The notes under the pieces were generated by a model. It did not search any database. It saw only the letters and a list, made by a program, of their open reading frames with translations, and was not told the DNA's origin. The position numbers and the translations under genes are program-made. Shown here piece after piece: positions 11,625 to 22,936 of a stretch of DNA of 64,000 nt. The stretch comes from Litsea cubeba (Eukaryota > Streptophyta > Magnoliopsida > Laurales > Lauraceae). Position 1 is the first letter of the stretch, and every line of letters begins with the position of its first letter. Where the stretch lies: the NCBI GenBank assembly GCA_012931725.1, contig CM022946.1, positions 52,915,830-52,979,829 on the forward strand, in the 5' to 3' direction.

Positions 11625-12060
11625 CCACTCAAGGTGAACCAGTTCTATCCTCTTGCTTACATGAAAGAGGAGAGACCCATCTCCAACCTGACTTCCAAGT
11701 CATCCCAGCATGAGCCGGCTTGTTCCTACAAGCCCAAAATCAGATCATGCATCACAAGGCCTCTACAAGCACCTGCTAAGGCCTACAAACCTGCAGTTCG
11801 ACCCTTCATCTCTACAGGGGCCGAACTTCAAAAATTCAAAGCTTCGCTGTAACAGGCGAAGGACAGGGTTCGCATCCTGTCCTTGCCCAGCTACAAAGAA
11901 GACAGGCTCGGCCGCTGCGCCCGAGGGAGCACATCCTTCATCGTCAAACCCAGCCAGAGCTGACCGAAGCTCAAATTGCTCGTCGCATACGCCGCCGCGC
12001 GTCATACCGGCAAAAGAGACTAGAGAAGCAAAGGACCCAGCCTCCTACACTCCAAGTCTC
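11625..12060 (+). mobile_element. Tat-I gag-leader fragment, inverted relative to copy A
   Basis: Matches the reverse complement of copy B at about 44082-44519, so the Tat-I sense strand here is plus, opposite to 1-11524. It encodes part of the N-terminal basic region, including TEAQIARRIRRRASYRQKR (11960-12020). It stops at 12060, where copia sequence begins. Either a second, oppositely oriented Tat-I copy or a scaffolding error would explain the flip. Confidence 0.8.
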
Positions 12061-13978
12061 TTTCTACGAGTTCTTAAAAGTGTGGGGGTGTCTTGCTAAA
12101 GTGGAAGTTCCTAAACCTAAGAAGGTGAAGATAGGACCCAAGGTTATTGATTGTGTATTCATTGGATATGCAAAGTGCATATCGTTTTCTGGTTCATAAA
12201 TCAGAGATTCAAGATATACATGTTAATACAATTATTGAGTCAAGGAATGCTTCATTCTTTGAAAATACATTTCCGTATAACATGTGTTTAACGTCGAGTT
12301 CATCAAGGAGATATTTAGATGCTACAACTAGTAACCATCCTACACAAAGTGCAATTAAGGAGGAACCTAGACGTAGTAAAAGGTCAAGGACGTCAACATC
12401 TTTTGGACCTGATTTTCTAACATTCATGTTGGAAAATGAACCCCAAACGTGCGAGGAGGCAATGTCAACTCCTGAATCTACTTATTGGAAAGAAGCAATA
12501 AATAGCGAGATTGAATACATATTACAAAATCGTACATGGGAATTAGTGGATTTACCACATGGTTCCAAGGCTTTGGGATATAAATGGATATTCATAAAGA
12601 AGTTTAAGACTAATGGATCAATCGACAAATATAAAGCCAGACTTGTGGTCAAAGGCTTTAGACAAAAGGAAGGATTCGATTATTTTGACACTTATTCTCC
12701 AGTTACAAGAATAACGTCCATAAGGATGCTGATAGCAATAGCATCTATACATGGACTTGAGATACATCAAATGGATGTAAAAACAACATTTTTGAATGGT
12801 GAGTTAGATGAAGAAATATACATGGAACAACCCGAAGGGTTTATTGCTCCTAGCCAAGAAAGGAAAGTTTACAAGCTTGTTAAATCCTTATATGGATTAA
12901 AGCAAGCACCAAATCAGTGGCATGAGAAATTTGACAATACAATGTTGTCAAACGGTTTCAAAATAAACGAGTGTGACAAATGTGTTTATGTCAAAAACAC
13001 TCAAAAAGGATGTGTCATTGTTTGTCTCTATGTCGACGATATGCTAATTTTGGTAGTAATATGGATGTCAGAAAATCCACCAAACAAATGCTATCCAGTA
13101 AGTTTGACATGAAAGATTTAGGAGTTGCGGATGTTATCCTAGGAATAAAGATTTCTAGGACATAAGATGGACTTGTTCTATCACAATCTCATTACATTGA
13201 GCAAGTTCTTGAAAAGTTCAAGGCATATAACATCACTCCAAAAAGGTCACCAGTTGACGTAAATCTTCATTTAGCAAGAAATACTGGTATTGGTATATCT
13301 CAACTAGAGTACTCTCGTATACTTGGCAGTTTAATGTATGTTATGAACTGTACAAGAACTGACATAGCATACTCTGTGAGCAAGTTAAGTCGATATACGA
13401 GTCATCCTGGCAAAGATCACTGGACTGCCATACTTAGAGTTTTGGGATACTTAAAGTATACTCAGAACTGTGGTCCGCACTATGCCAGATATCCAGCTAT
13501 TCCTGAAGGGTACTGCGATGCTAATTGGATATCTGACACTAAAGACTCAAAGTCCACTAGTGGATATGTCTTTACACTTGGAGGTGTAGCTATTTCTTAG
13601 AAATCCTCAAAGCAAACATGCATAGCAAGGTCCACTATGGAATCAGAATTCATAGCATTGGACAAGGCTGGAGAAGAAGCAGAATGGCTTCGAAATTTCT
13701 TAGAGGATATTCCAAACTGGGCTAAACTTGTGCCTGTAGTGTCTATACACTGTGACAGCCAATCTGCTATTGGTAGGGCACAGAGTAGCATGTATAACGG
13801 GAAGTCTCGACACATACGTCGTAGACATAACACCGTTAGACAATTGCTCTCAAATGGAGTTATCTCAATTTACTATGTAAGGTCTAAAGATAACATTGCG
13901 GATCCTCTTACAAAAGGTTTAACAAGAGAGCAAGCGGAAAGATTATCAAGGGGAATGGGTTTGAAACCTTTAACATAA
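12061..13978 (+). pseudogene. Copia integrase end, reverse transcriptase and RNase H (Cop-2)
   Basis: Integrase C-terminal region (GPKVIDCVFIGYA), a Ser-rich linker, then reverse transcriptase from FLTFMLENEPQTCEEAM, with YKARLVVKGF, LEIHQMDVKTTFLNG, YGLKQAPNQWHEKF and the YVDDML catalytic pair near 13035. RNase H follows (YCDANWISD, MESEFIALDKAGEEAEW, HCDSQSAIGRA, KSRHI, DPLTKGLT), ending at 13978. Damage: a two-base loss near 12170, a frameshift near 13046, TAA at 13162-13164, and TAG at about 13597, where copia proteins usually have Trp (SWKSKKQ block). The enzyme is inactive. Confidence 0.88.
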
Positions 13979-14544
13979 TCAACAAAGAGTCCTCATAATG
14001 GAAAAACCAAACTAGTTGACTGGAGATCCCAAGATCTAAGTTCAAAGGGCCGACTGAATTATGTCTGTGACTCAGTAAGCACTGGATACAGTGCATATCT
14101 GCCGCGAGACCCAGGATAAGTTAAGCTTTTAATGATTTACTATGTCTTGGAAAGATATGTTCTCCAAGTGGAGTATTGCAGGATACTTTTTATAGAAATC
14201 ACCTATGTTAGTGCGAAGTGGGGCCGCTTCTATGAGAATCTGTTCTCAAAAGCACTATCTGAAACCAAGAAGTGTTCAAGGCCAAAATGAACACAAACGT
14301 GAGAACCAACAGTATTAGAGAAGGTACTGCGTGAAGATGATTGTCTAGATTTATACAAACGGCTGACAGTTCAAGGACATTAATCAAAGTCTACTAATCG
14401 TCTAATTAAATCCGATCGTCTTTCACTAAGGCAAGTTCAAGGCCTCCCATGCTACTTGACATGATGCAGTATCTTTTCATTTGTAATAGGACAAGAATCC
14501 ATTATTTATATGTGAAAAGCCAAATTTTCATTCATGTGGGGAAT
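13979..14544 (+). other. Cop-2 3' internal non-coding region and polypurine tract
   Basis: No coding frame was seen between the RNase H stop and the LTR. It ends in TTCATGTGGGGAAT, a plausible plus-strand priming tract directly before the TGTTAG of the LTR. Confidence 0.6.
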
Positions 14545-15484
14545 TGTTAGAAAAATGGGTTAGTAATTAGTCAAAGTGTAGTGAACACACAGAACTTGGA
14601 ATTACACAAATCCATTGAGTATTGAATGAGTAATTTGTCTCCCAAGTTACCCCACTTGAAATGAAATGAGTAAGAAATGAATGAGGGAAAGTATGAAAAA
14701 CACTTGTCCCACATTAGAAGAAAATCAAAAAGATGTTGAGTATATATCGAGAAAGTATGACTATAAGGATTGGGCCCCAAGGGGTACCACTAATTTTTCG
14801 TGGAGACGGAACACAGTCAAGCTCAACAAATACGAGCGTGCCGCCGCCGCCGTCCGTCCGACCCGGCTCGGATCGGGTTCGGGTTCCACACGCGCGCCGG
14901 CCCGGCTCGGGCTCGGGCTGGGGCTTATGTGTGGTTTCTTTTTGGATCACAAATTTCTTATTTTTTATACAAGGCCCAATCCGAATTGGGTCTAAGCTTT
15001 TCTTGAAACAATTAATGAGATGGGCTTTTTCAAATGATGCAATGGTTCAAAACATTACATCTTTTCATGAAACAATGCATGGACTGAAGTGGTGCTACGT
15101 ACCTTTCATGAAGGGTTGCATAACTTCATTTCAGAGGCACCTATCTCCTATAAATAGTGGACGATTTTGAGAGAGAAAACACACCAGAGATCTCCTCTCT
15201 TCTCCCTCTGTTCTTGGTTAGGTACTGCTAATGCGTTCGTTGTTCTTTGGAATTGAAATGCTACTTTCCAGAGAAGAGAAAATCCGTTCTATCTTGGGAG
15301 ACAGTTTTCCTTTAACCTTCATCACTGTGAGGGGGAAAATATGTCTTAAGGACATAGTGATTTCATTAGGCTCGGATTAATTGCTTTGGAACTTGGACAA
15401 ACAAGACTGTAGAAATACAAAAACCAGAAAGGTATGTACTGTATTCGTATGAAGTAAGTATTTTAAGTTATATGATTCCTGACA
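14545..15484 (+). repeat. Cop-2 3' LTR
   Basis: Begins TGTTAGAAAA after the polypurine tract and ends TTCCTGACA, giving TG...CA termini with a short imperfect inverted repeat (TGTTAG / CTGACA). Length is 940 bp. It contains a TATA box at 15149 and a GC-rich block at 14840-14925. No second copy lies in the window, so the ends rest on the terminal motifs and the neighbouring polypurine tract. Confidence 0.75.
15149..15156 (+). promoter_or_regulatory. TATA box of Cop-2 LTR
   Basis: TATAAATA inside the LTR, about 335 bp before its 3' end, followed about 30 bp downstream by the likely RNA start (AACACACCAG). Confidence 0.6.
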
Positions 15485-16014
15485 ATGATATCTTTATTGA
15501 CGTTGGTGATGATTAAGATTGCTAGCAGGTAATGCAGTTGAGTTTAGATTCTTAATATCCTCCTAATTATGTATTAAAAATATGATGCTACTCTTATTTT
15601 TCCCATCTTTATTTGTTTCTTTGCTATTACATTCTTATGGAATCTAGTGTCTTTTGTTGATACCTCTATTGATCATGTATAATATACATACAATCCTTTT
15701 AAGATGCAAGGAACCCATTTAATATGTACGCGTATAAAAATATGATGTCACATTATTGATAAGGAGGACTCACACGGTCTCTTCATATCTTGGGTTTTTT
15801 TGTTTTGCTTCATTCATCTAACTCACACAAATCTGTGATTGGCATGGGAAAGAGTCTTCTTTCTTTTTAAACTCTGACTGCTTGTCTTCATTAACGTGTG
15901 GGTCCTCCTTATCAATTATTGCCCATTTATTATCTACTTATTTAATTGTTAATCCATATTCTTGATGGATTATATTTGATTATGTATTTAGGTAATTAAA
16001 TAGATTGTCGTGAT
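15485..16014. other. AT-rich spacer, no gene seen
   Basis: Between the Cop-2 LTR and the Ptta-type gene. No long reading frame, terminal repeat or RNA gene was recognised; it may be the promoter or first intron of the next gene. Confidence 0.4.
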
Positions 16015-16016
16015 TC

Positions 16017-17791
16017 GACGAAGCAGAAGCAGATCTAGTCAGAGTTCCTCTGTACATCCCCCTCCACAGCCTACAGAGGGGCCATCTGAGATCCAGAGTC
16101 AGCCTATGTACCCATAAAGAGGTTGGGGGGATTGGTAGCAGTTCAAGTAAGATGACTTAAATTTGATAGATCAAAGTAGACTTAAATTTGATAGATCAAA
16201 GATATCATATTATTCTTTGGTATTATATGGGTTATCAACTCTTAAACTCTGAAAACAGATCCTAACATTAGGAAAAAGAGGACTCGAGAGAGCAACCGAG
16301 GCATTAAGTTGTTTAATAGGCAGCCCGATGATAAACTAATTGTGCAGTTCAATGCAGAAGGGTAACCTATAGGTGATGATGCTAGGCCTTTCGCCACATT
16401 ATGCGGAATAATTGTAAGGACACCTGGCAATGCACCATTACAGGCGACGAAATGGGCTGATGTTCCAGAGCAAGCAAAAGATAAAATGTGGAAGCATATC
16501 CAGGTAAATAGTAATGAACCATTTATGTTTGCATACTAGTACATCTCCCTTCTTTAGTTAATCACTTCTCGTGATCCTTATTTAATCTTGAATCTCAGGA
16601 CTATGCGGTGGTTGATGATGAGAGGAAAAATGGGTTCTACAAAGTTTAGGAAAGAAATACAGAGATTATAAAAAGGACATTAAGGATAAGTACTATTCTT
16701 CATGGAATACAGATGAAGAACGACTTCAGCATAGACCCCCTGACGTTTCTAGTGAAGATTGGGCTTGGCTTGCGCAATATTGGGGCAGTCCAGAGGTTCA
16801 GGTATGAAACCATTGTTAAAATGTTTTAGTAAAAGAGTCATTTTTGCATGTGCCTTTAAATTGTTGCAATATTGTTGAATATATGTAGGTTGTGGCCTCG
16901 AAAAATAAGGCCAATCGTAGCTCCCAAAAACTTAAACATACAGGAGGGACTAAGAGTTTTGCCCGACATAGAGATGAGGAGGTATATGGGTTCATTATAT
17001 TATTTATTATTTTAGAATTTTCGTTGACATTCAACTTTGTAATGAAATTAACTTTGTACATGGATAGACTCAGAGCAGGACTGATGGGAGTATACCTTCT
17101 CGAGCGGATCTCTTCATTCGCACCCATAGTCGAAAAGACGGGACTCCTGTTGATAAGAAATCAGCGAAAATCATTGTACGTTAGTTGATAATTTTTGTAA
17201 TAAGCCTTAATTTGTGTATAATGACACTAATTATTTTTTCCATTCAGTCAAAGTTTAAGGAACTAAGTGATGCCCAAGGAGGAGGATCTTCTAGCTCCAT
17301 AGGTGATGAGATATATACTCAGGTGATGGGAGTAGAGCGGCATGGTCGTGTACGTGGATATGGGCTAGGTCCAACGCCCACTTCAGTCTTTGGCTCCACG
17401 TCGCGCCAATCTCAGGCCGCTTTTGATGAGGTGCAGGCTGAACTAAGCTCTGTGCAAGAAGAACTCCGGGAGTGGAAGAAGAACCAAGAAGAAGAGAAGC
17501 GTCAAATGGAGGAGTGGAAGAAGAACCAAGAAGAAGAGAAGCGTCAAATGGAGGATTGGAAGAAGATCCAAGAAGAAGAGAAGCGTGCAGATTTAGAAGA
17601 AATGAAGTTGATGCAAGCCATTATTGCTGAGATGAGACAACGGTTATCTACCAAGCGACAAGATCCTTCCGAAGGGGTAAAAATACTTATTTATTGGTTA
17701 CTTAATATGACCATGATTTTGCATTATATGATTTGTAAGAAGATAATTTAATTATTTATTTTTCTTTGTGTTACAGGGAGGAAATCGATGA
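16017..17791 (+). pseudogene. Ptta/En-Spm-type plant transposase-associated protein, decayed, seven exon-like blocks
   Basis: Blocks with splice-like borders: 16017-16135, 16259-16503, 16599-16801, 16889-16981, 17068-17175, 17248-17676 and 17777-17791 (ending GGNR and TGA). They spell the Ptta/En-Spm family core: RTRESNRGIKLFNRQPDD, DARPFATLCGIIVRTPGN, KWADVPEQAKDKMWKHI, YRDYKKDIKDKYYSSW, DWAWLAQYWGSPEVQ. The last large block is a coiled coil built on three 14-residue repeats (42 bp each, 17473-17598). Defects: TAA at 16363-16365 in a conserved position, a frame break near 16648, and TAA near 16117. Such proteins are encoded by CACTA elements, but none of its ends was found attached. Confidence 0.75.
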
Positions 17792-18714
17792 TTAGAAGTG
17801 ACATTTTGATATAAGTGACATTTTGATTATTGGACCTGTACAAGTTTGGGTCATACTTATGCCTGAATTTTGAAACCTGCATCAAAATTTATCCGAATTA
17901 CATTTTGAGTGCGGTTGTTGCTGTTGCTAGCTATTGGTGCAACTGCTGCTTATTTCTATCTGACCAAGAAGCCAAAGGGTATGAACTTTTTGAAAATTTT
18001 AAGCATTTTTTTTCTCTTTAAATCCATTTTTTGGGTGTTTGTCTTTCTATGTTAGTCTTACTTTGTGGGCTTTGCATGTGAGTTGGTTGGTTTGTAGTGT
18101 TTGTTGTTATTTGTTAGTTTTATGGATTGATGAGCATGATTTCTTCTTCTTCTTCTTTCTTTTTTTTCTTTTTTTATTCGAAATGGAAGAATGAAGATAG
18201 TGTTTTATTTGTTTGTATTATTGATTTTCGAGTTTTGGAATGATGGGTGTTTTAGCTCTTGATTGTTGGTTGTTGTTTAACTTATGTTAGTCTTTGGAGA
18301 ATCTCCCTGTTCATTTGTGAAGGCAATAAAAACCTCCTCAATCTCTCTCTTCTCTGCCATTTATGGTACTCTTTTTTTTTATGGGTGTTTTTCTTTTTCT
18401 CATTGAATTTGTGGAGGACAAGCATATTAAAAAGCTGATGGTGTCTGAAGCCCTGTTCTAAAAAGCTGATAGTCTCTGAAGCCCTTTTTCTCATTAATAT
18501 CAATTTTCAGCTAATTTGGATGATTAGGTCAATTAAGTCCATTCAATATTTCTACTTCTATATCCTTTTTTACTAGATTGGTGCAGTGGTACGAAGAGTG
18601 ATATTTCAATGTGAGGGAACAGGCTCAGTTGGGTGAGGCTAAAGTCAAAGGTGGCTTAGCATTGATTTGTCACTAGTTTGGCTTCCCATTTCAGTTTCTT
18701 CTATCACTACAAGA
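17792..18714. other. AT-rich spacer, no gene seen
   Basis: Runs of T and CTT repeats near 18140-18180 and no coding signal on either strand. It may include the 3' untranslated region of the decayed gene to the left. Confidence 0.4.
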
Positions 18715-19456
18715 AATGTTGAGATAGACTACGCAACACTTACCAATGCCACAGAAACGTCGATAACTTCTAATTTTACCGACGTTGTAACCAAAGATAG
18801 CGTCGGTAAATTTGTAGTGCAGTTTGGTATGAAAAATGAAATGCGTTGTACAACTTCCCGACGCTAATGGCGTCGGTACGTTCCGATATTTAATTTCCCA
18901 ACGCACATGGCGTTGGGAAGCTCTAGGCGCCAACTCTTTCCCGCTGTAATTTCGGTTTACGCGTTTGACCCCAAAAGTTCTCGACGTCATGAGTGTCGGG
19001 AAGTTTGTGACACTACTACCCCTCTGCAGCTTATACTAGGAAGAAATTTAACGATGCCATAAGGCGTCGGCAAGTTTGTGGGAAGAAATTTACCGACGCC
19101 ATACGGCGTCGGAAAGTGAATTAGATGTATCTCCCCCTTTCCCCATCTCCCCCCTCCTCGCCACTCTCAGCAATGACAGGCCTTTGTGTAAAAATCTTTT
19201 TTCTCAACCGGGGTTGATCTTATTCATCTGGTATCTTAAGAGGGCGGTTGGCATGGGAAGAGGAAGAGATAAAAAGGTACCCTCTCTTTCTAAGATCCAT
19301 CGCGACTGGTGATTTTTTTTATTGATGACTGATCGAGTTCGGATTGTATTTAGGATTCTCTTTTTCTTTCGATTCGGTGGATCGATCTAATTTTTGATGA
19401 TCTACGGCTGCTCTTTGTTGTTTGAATTGAGTTGGTGTAAACTTCTATGCCATGCC
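18715..19456 (+). mobile_element. CACTA transposon end with subterminal palindromes (CACTA-1)
   Basis: Starts CACTACAAGAAATG, the terminal repeat typical of plant CACTA (En/Spm) elements. It is followed by subterminal inverted units such as CCGACGC-TAATG-GCGTCGG near 18859, CCAACGC-ACATG-GCGTTGG near 18897 and CCGACGCCATACGGCGTCGG near 19093. The element points rightward and is interrupted at 19457 by the Sirevirus LTR. No matching right end occurs in the window, and no transposase is visible in this piece. Confidence 0.75.
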
Positions 19457-20276
19457 TGAAAGTGCAACTAGGTTCAATGAATAAGTCCTAGAGGGGGGGG
19501 GGGGGGGTGAATTGGACAACAGGGATTCTAATGCCAATTTTAAACTTATTAGCCCAATTTTAATCTCAACTTGGAATAATAATCACACTTAACAAAATAA
19601 CTTGTTTGAATTATAAGTTCAATGTGTGTGTACTTAAATAATCAGAGACACTCTCATTTGAAATAAGATAATAAGCACAAGAGATAAAATGGCATAAGAG
19701 ATTTATAGTGGTTCAGTCACATAGACCTACATCCACTCTCAAGGGTCACACAGTCCCTTGGTTCCACTATAAAGAATCAAACTACACAAGTACTGATTCT
19801 AACTCAATTTTGTTACTGAGGTTCGATCACACAGATCTAATCCCCACATACAATTTTTTAGAGTGGTTGACACACACAGATTCAATCCACTGTCACAAAG
19901 ATATAAATTTGAATAGAGGGCGAACACTTGCCTTTAGTGAAGATCGAAAGTCTTCAAGGAAGCTTTTGACCGTGATCGAAGCTTTTTACCTCTTATAGGT
20001 AGCTTGGTGTCGATGATGAAACTCCATTGAGATGCACAACCAAGTTGTAAAGGTTTGACTTCTAGGGCAGAAATGAGAGATAGCCTTAGGGATTAGGATA
20101 CCCTAGATTTGGCTTCTCAAAGCACACTCCTTAGAGCTAAGTAAGCCCTTGGATTTTTTAAGATAGAATCTAAGTGTGTTTGGAAGAAGCTTTGAGAGCT
20201 TGGGAAAGGTTTACAAGAATTTACAACAAAGGCTCTTCAAAAATTGGACTCCTTGATGTTAAAAATGAGCTTCAGG

Positions 20277-20284
20277 TATTTATA
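20277..20284 (-). promoter_or_regulatory. TATA box of Sirevirus LTR (minus strand)
   Basis: TATTTATA on the plus strand reads TATAAATA on the minus strand, the direction of element transcription. The corresponding part of the right LTR lies outside the window. Confidence 0.5.
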
Positions 20285-20391
20285 GAAAAAATCCAACGGA
20301 TAGTTCCAACGGTCACTTAAGACATGGTAGAGTGTACCAGATAGGAACACTATTCCAACGTTTGAAATTTGATAAAAAAAAACATGACAAA

Positions 20392-20690
20392 AGCAATGTT
20401 TTGGTGAGGCCTTACATGAGTATGAATAAGAGGGAACTTTTGTAGGAAAAATTAATTAAAGAAATCAAAAGCACACCGGTTTTGACAGCTTCACATTTTT
20501 TTATTAATTTATAAAACATTGTTTATTGTGAAGTTTCTAGCAATGTTTTGCTGAGGCCTTACATGAGTATGAATAAGAGGGAACTTTTATAGGAAAAAGT
20601 ATTAAAGAAATCAAAAGCACACCGGTTTTGAAATCTTTACATTTCCTTATTAATTATAAAACATTGTTTATTGTTAAATTTCTATACATA
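20392..20690. repeat. 147-bp tandem duplication inside the Sirevirus LTR
   Basis: Two adjacent copies start AGCAATGTTTTG at 20392 and 20539. Both contain GAGGCCTTACATGAGTATGA and AAAGCACACCGGTTTTGA. They differ by a few substitutions and short indels. Confidence 0.85.
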
Positions 20691-21098
20691 CTCATGCTTA
20701 CTAAGCCTCAATGTGACCTGGTGTTATGATCATGTTGGATGCCTTAGGACAGGTGGACTTAGGGGGTGAATTGCTAACCGCATAAGGTTGGCTGGCCGAA
20801 ATCTGGGGTCATTTTTTAGTTTTAAACAACCTAAAAAATAATCTTCTAAAACCCTATCAAAATAACAATTTAGCCTAGGGTTTTTAGGGTCACTAAGGCG
20901 TATGGTTTCGGTCCCAATTACCGGATCTTGGTTGGCACATCTTGATGTTGATCTTTGATGAAACCTGGCCTTTCCAAAAAGCTTTGACAAACCTTTTGAA
21001 TTGAATCTTCTTTGAAGTACTTAAGAGACAATGTCTTCGGAATTCTTTGGCACGGAATTGACAATAAAAATAGTGCACATGAAAACGTGGCACTAACA

Positions 21099-21380
21099 AT
21101 CTCCCGCTTTGTCAATTAAAAAAATCATTAAAAAAATCATACATTATACACAAAGTTCATAAACTTGATAATAATAAAAGGATAAGGAAGCAGAAAGAAT
21201 GTGTATGATCTTCTTCATTTTTGCTTGAGAAGAATTTCCCTGTTTGTCCCCCTTTGTACCTGTAACATATGAAACTGAGGAGATACTCTCCCCCTTTCTA
21301 CCTGCAACATATGAAACTGAGGAGATACTGATTGTCTCCCCTCAACGAAGATTATTTCTCCCCCTTTTGTCAAAAATTGA
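21099..21380 (-). other. Multiple polypurine tracts next to the Sirevirus 3' LTR
   Basis: On the minus strand, AAAGCGGGAGAT abuts the LTR at 21099-21110, and further G/A tracts lie at about 21248, 21287, 21336 and 21357. Two copies of a 47-bp unit (ACATATGAAACTGAGGAGAT) lie between them. Repeated polypurine tracts at this place are a reported hallmark of Sireviruses and prime plus-strand DNA synthesis. Confidence 0.65.
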
Positions 21381-21929
21381 CAAAGAGATGTATAAACTGA
21401 GAGAAACTTTGGAAGCAAATCCAAAGATTAGAGAACAAAAGGTAGATAATCCATGCAAGCATAGATACTAGATGGGCCTCGATTAGACAGGGCCGAGGGC
21501 ATTCAAGTTCATCCCCCATAATTTTTACTGGTCCTAAGTGAGGTGCAACCCAAATTCATGCACATCGCGAAAGCCCCAGCCCACCCAAGCCAAGCCCGTA
21601 AGAAATATATTCTGGAACCACCCATGTCCGACAGAACCTGCAAAGGCTAGAGGCCTAGATTTATTAACTAGATGCTGAAGGAGATTCAAATTCGTTGGAT
21701 GTTGTTGACAAACGAGAAAAATAGGGACATCCCACATTTAATTTCGCTGGCTTAGCTAAGTAGCTTTTGAAAATATGCATCCAGCATACTTTCAATCTGA
21801 AAAAGTAAGATTTGAAGAGATGAGGGTTTGTCTTGTTCGAAATCTATCTCGATAAGAACAGTCTTAGCTCTATCTAATTTTTATCAAAACTTCTTCTTGT
21901 CATCTGCATTCTTATTCCATAAAGTTTCA

Positions 21930-22400
21930 ATGGCTCAACAATTTCCTTTTAGTACTTCTTGTGATCAGGAGATGAGGTATTCTTTACCTCAATCCCAAAC
22001 TTTTTCTGCATCTGTTTTAGGTTCCATGATACCAAGGCGACAAGAGAGAGTTTTGGCTAATAAATCAGATAAAGATGCCATTTATGAGCTTGTGAGTCTC
22101 GGAACTCAATACTCATCATCCATTGTCTCATTTTTCGATCGGTTGCAGTCTAAAACTCGCGAGAAAGAAAAGCTTATTGAGGAGATCGATGTACTGCAAC
22201 GGCTTCTTCTCGAGTCTAATAGAAAAATTATAGAGTTGAAGCAACAGAATAAGGATTTAAGATCCTTGCTTACCTCTTCAATTCGATTGCCTAATCCTTT
22301 AGACAAGGATTGCATGATGATCTATGAAAAGCAAAAGCATTTGAATGATGAGGCTAGAAGTCTCAAGTTTTTGAAAGACATTGAGAAAAATATGCAATAA
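21930..22400 (+). CDS. Antisense coiled-coil protein inside the Sirevirus element
   Basis: An intact frame of 190 codons (21828-22400). The more likely start is the ATG at 21930 (MAQQFPFSTSCDQEMR), giving about 156 residues. After a Ser-rich N-terminus, residues 60-156 form a charged coiled coil (KTREKEKLIEEIDVLQRLLL, RKIIELKQQNKDL). The stop codon overlaps an AATAAA at 22397. It lies opposite to the copia genes, between RNase H and the 3' LTR. Sireviruses can carry an envelope-like gene here, but in sense orientation. The protein was not recognised; it could be a captured host fragment or a chance frame. Confidence 0.5.
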   Translation: MAQQFPFSTSCDQEMRYSLPQSQTFSASVLGSMIPRRQERVLANKSDKDAIYELVSLGTQYSSSIVSFFDRLQSKTREKEKLIEEIDVLQRLLLESNRKIIELKQQNKDLRSLLTSSIRLPNPLDKDCMMIYEKQKHLNDEARSLKFLKDIEKNMQ

Positions 22401-22436
22401 ATATTCATGGCATGCATCATTTCGATTTCTCTTCTA

Positions 22437-22735
22437 ATCATGCATAATCTATTTTCTGGCAGGGGTTTTGTAAAAAAAAGTCTGCCAACTGATCGTGTGT
22501 GCTTGTGAATTCTAGTACAATATTACCCTTCTGCACATGATCTCTAAGAAAATGATATCTAATTTCAATATGCTTAGTCCTAGAATGGTGTATTGGGTTC
22601 TAAGAAAGATTAATAGCACACAAGTTTAAAATCCTTAAGTTGTTGTTCATGAAAAGAACTTGAGAACAATAACTACCTCCAACAACATACTCTGCCTCAG
22701 CAGTAGATAGTTCAACAGAATTTTTCTTTTTACGG
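22437..22735 (-). pseudogene. Second, diverged copia RNase H fragment
   Basis: Minus-strand pieces resemble the end of a copia RNase H: AEYVVGG, then HSRTKHIEI, then HDQLADFF followed by a stop. It is homologous to, but clearly different from, the RNase H end of the host element at 22937-23200 just upstream in transcription. It probably comes from another copia family by insertion or template switching. Confidence 0.65.
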
Positions 22736-22936
22736 AACTATGAAATAAGTTCATGACTTAAGAAATGATATGTTCCATTTTTTTTAAAATTAAACACAAA
22801 AAAAAACAATTAAATGAATCTAACACATATGAAACAAATAAACAATAAGAAATTATTTAACAACACAAATACGAAGGGATTTTCTCATGTTTTCAAATTT
22901 TGAAACATCCAATGGTTTTGTCAGAATATCTGCAAG

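Larger units (their letters stand above)
12061..15484 (+). mobile_element. Ty1/copia element Cop-2, 3' part
   Basis: Starts abruptly in the integrase C-terminal region (KVWGCLAKVEVPKPKK), then reverse transcriptase, RNase H, a non-coding stretch, a short polypurine tract (TGTGGGGA at 14536-14543) and a 940-bp LTR. The 5' LTR, gag, protease and the integrase core are absent. The left edge is a direct fusion to Tat-I sequence, not a terminal repeat. Confidence 0.85.
19457..21098 (-). repeat. Sirevirus 3' LTR (left)
   Basis: Starts TGAAAGTGCAACTAGG and ends GGCACTAACA on the plus strand (TG...CA), 1642 bp. The first 600 bp match 62680-63271, including the G run (about 15 G here, fewer at 62718). 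Confidence 0.88.

Noticed and set aside
16242..16430. Minus-strand frame of 62 codons near the Ptta-type gene
   Set aside because: It is antisense to a recognisable exon of the Ptta family and has no features of its own.
18282..18503. Minus-strand Lys/Arg-rich ORF of 73 codons
   Set aside because: It arises from T-rich sequence, lacks a domain or codon bias, and nothing around it supports a gene.
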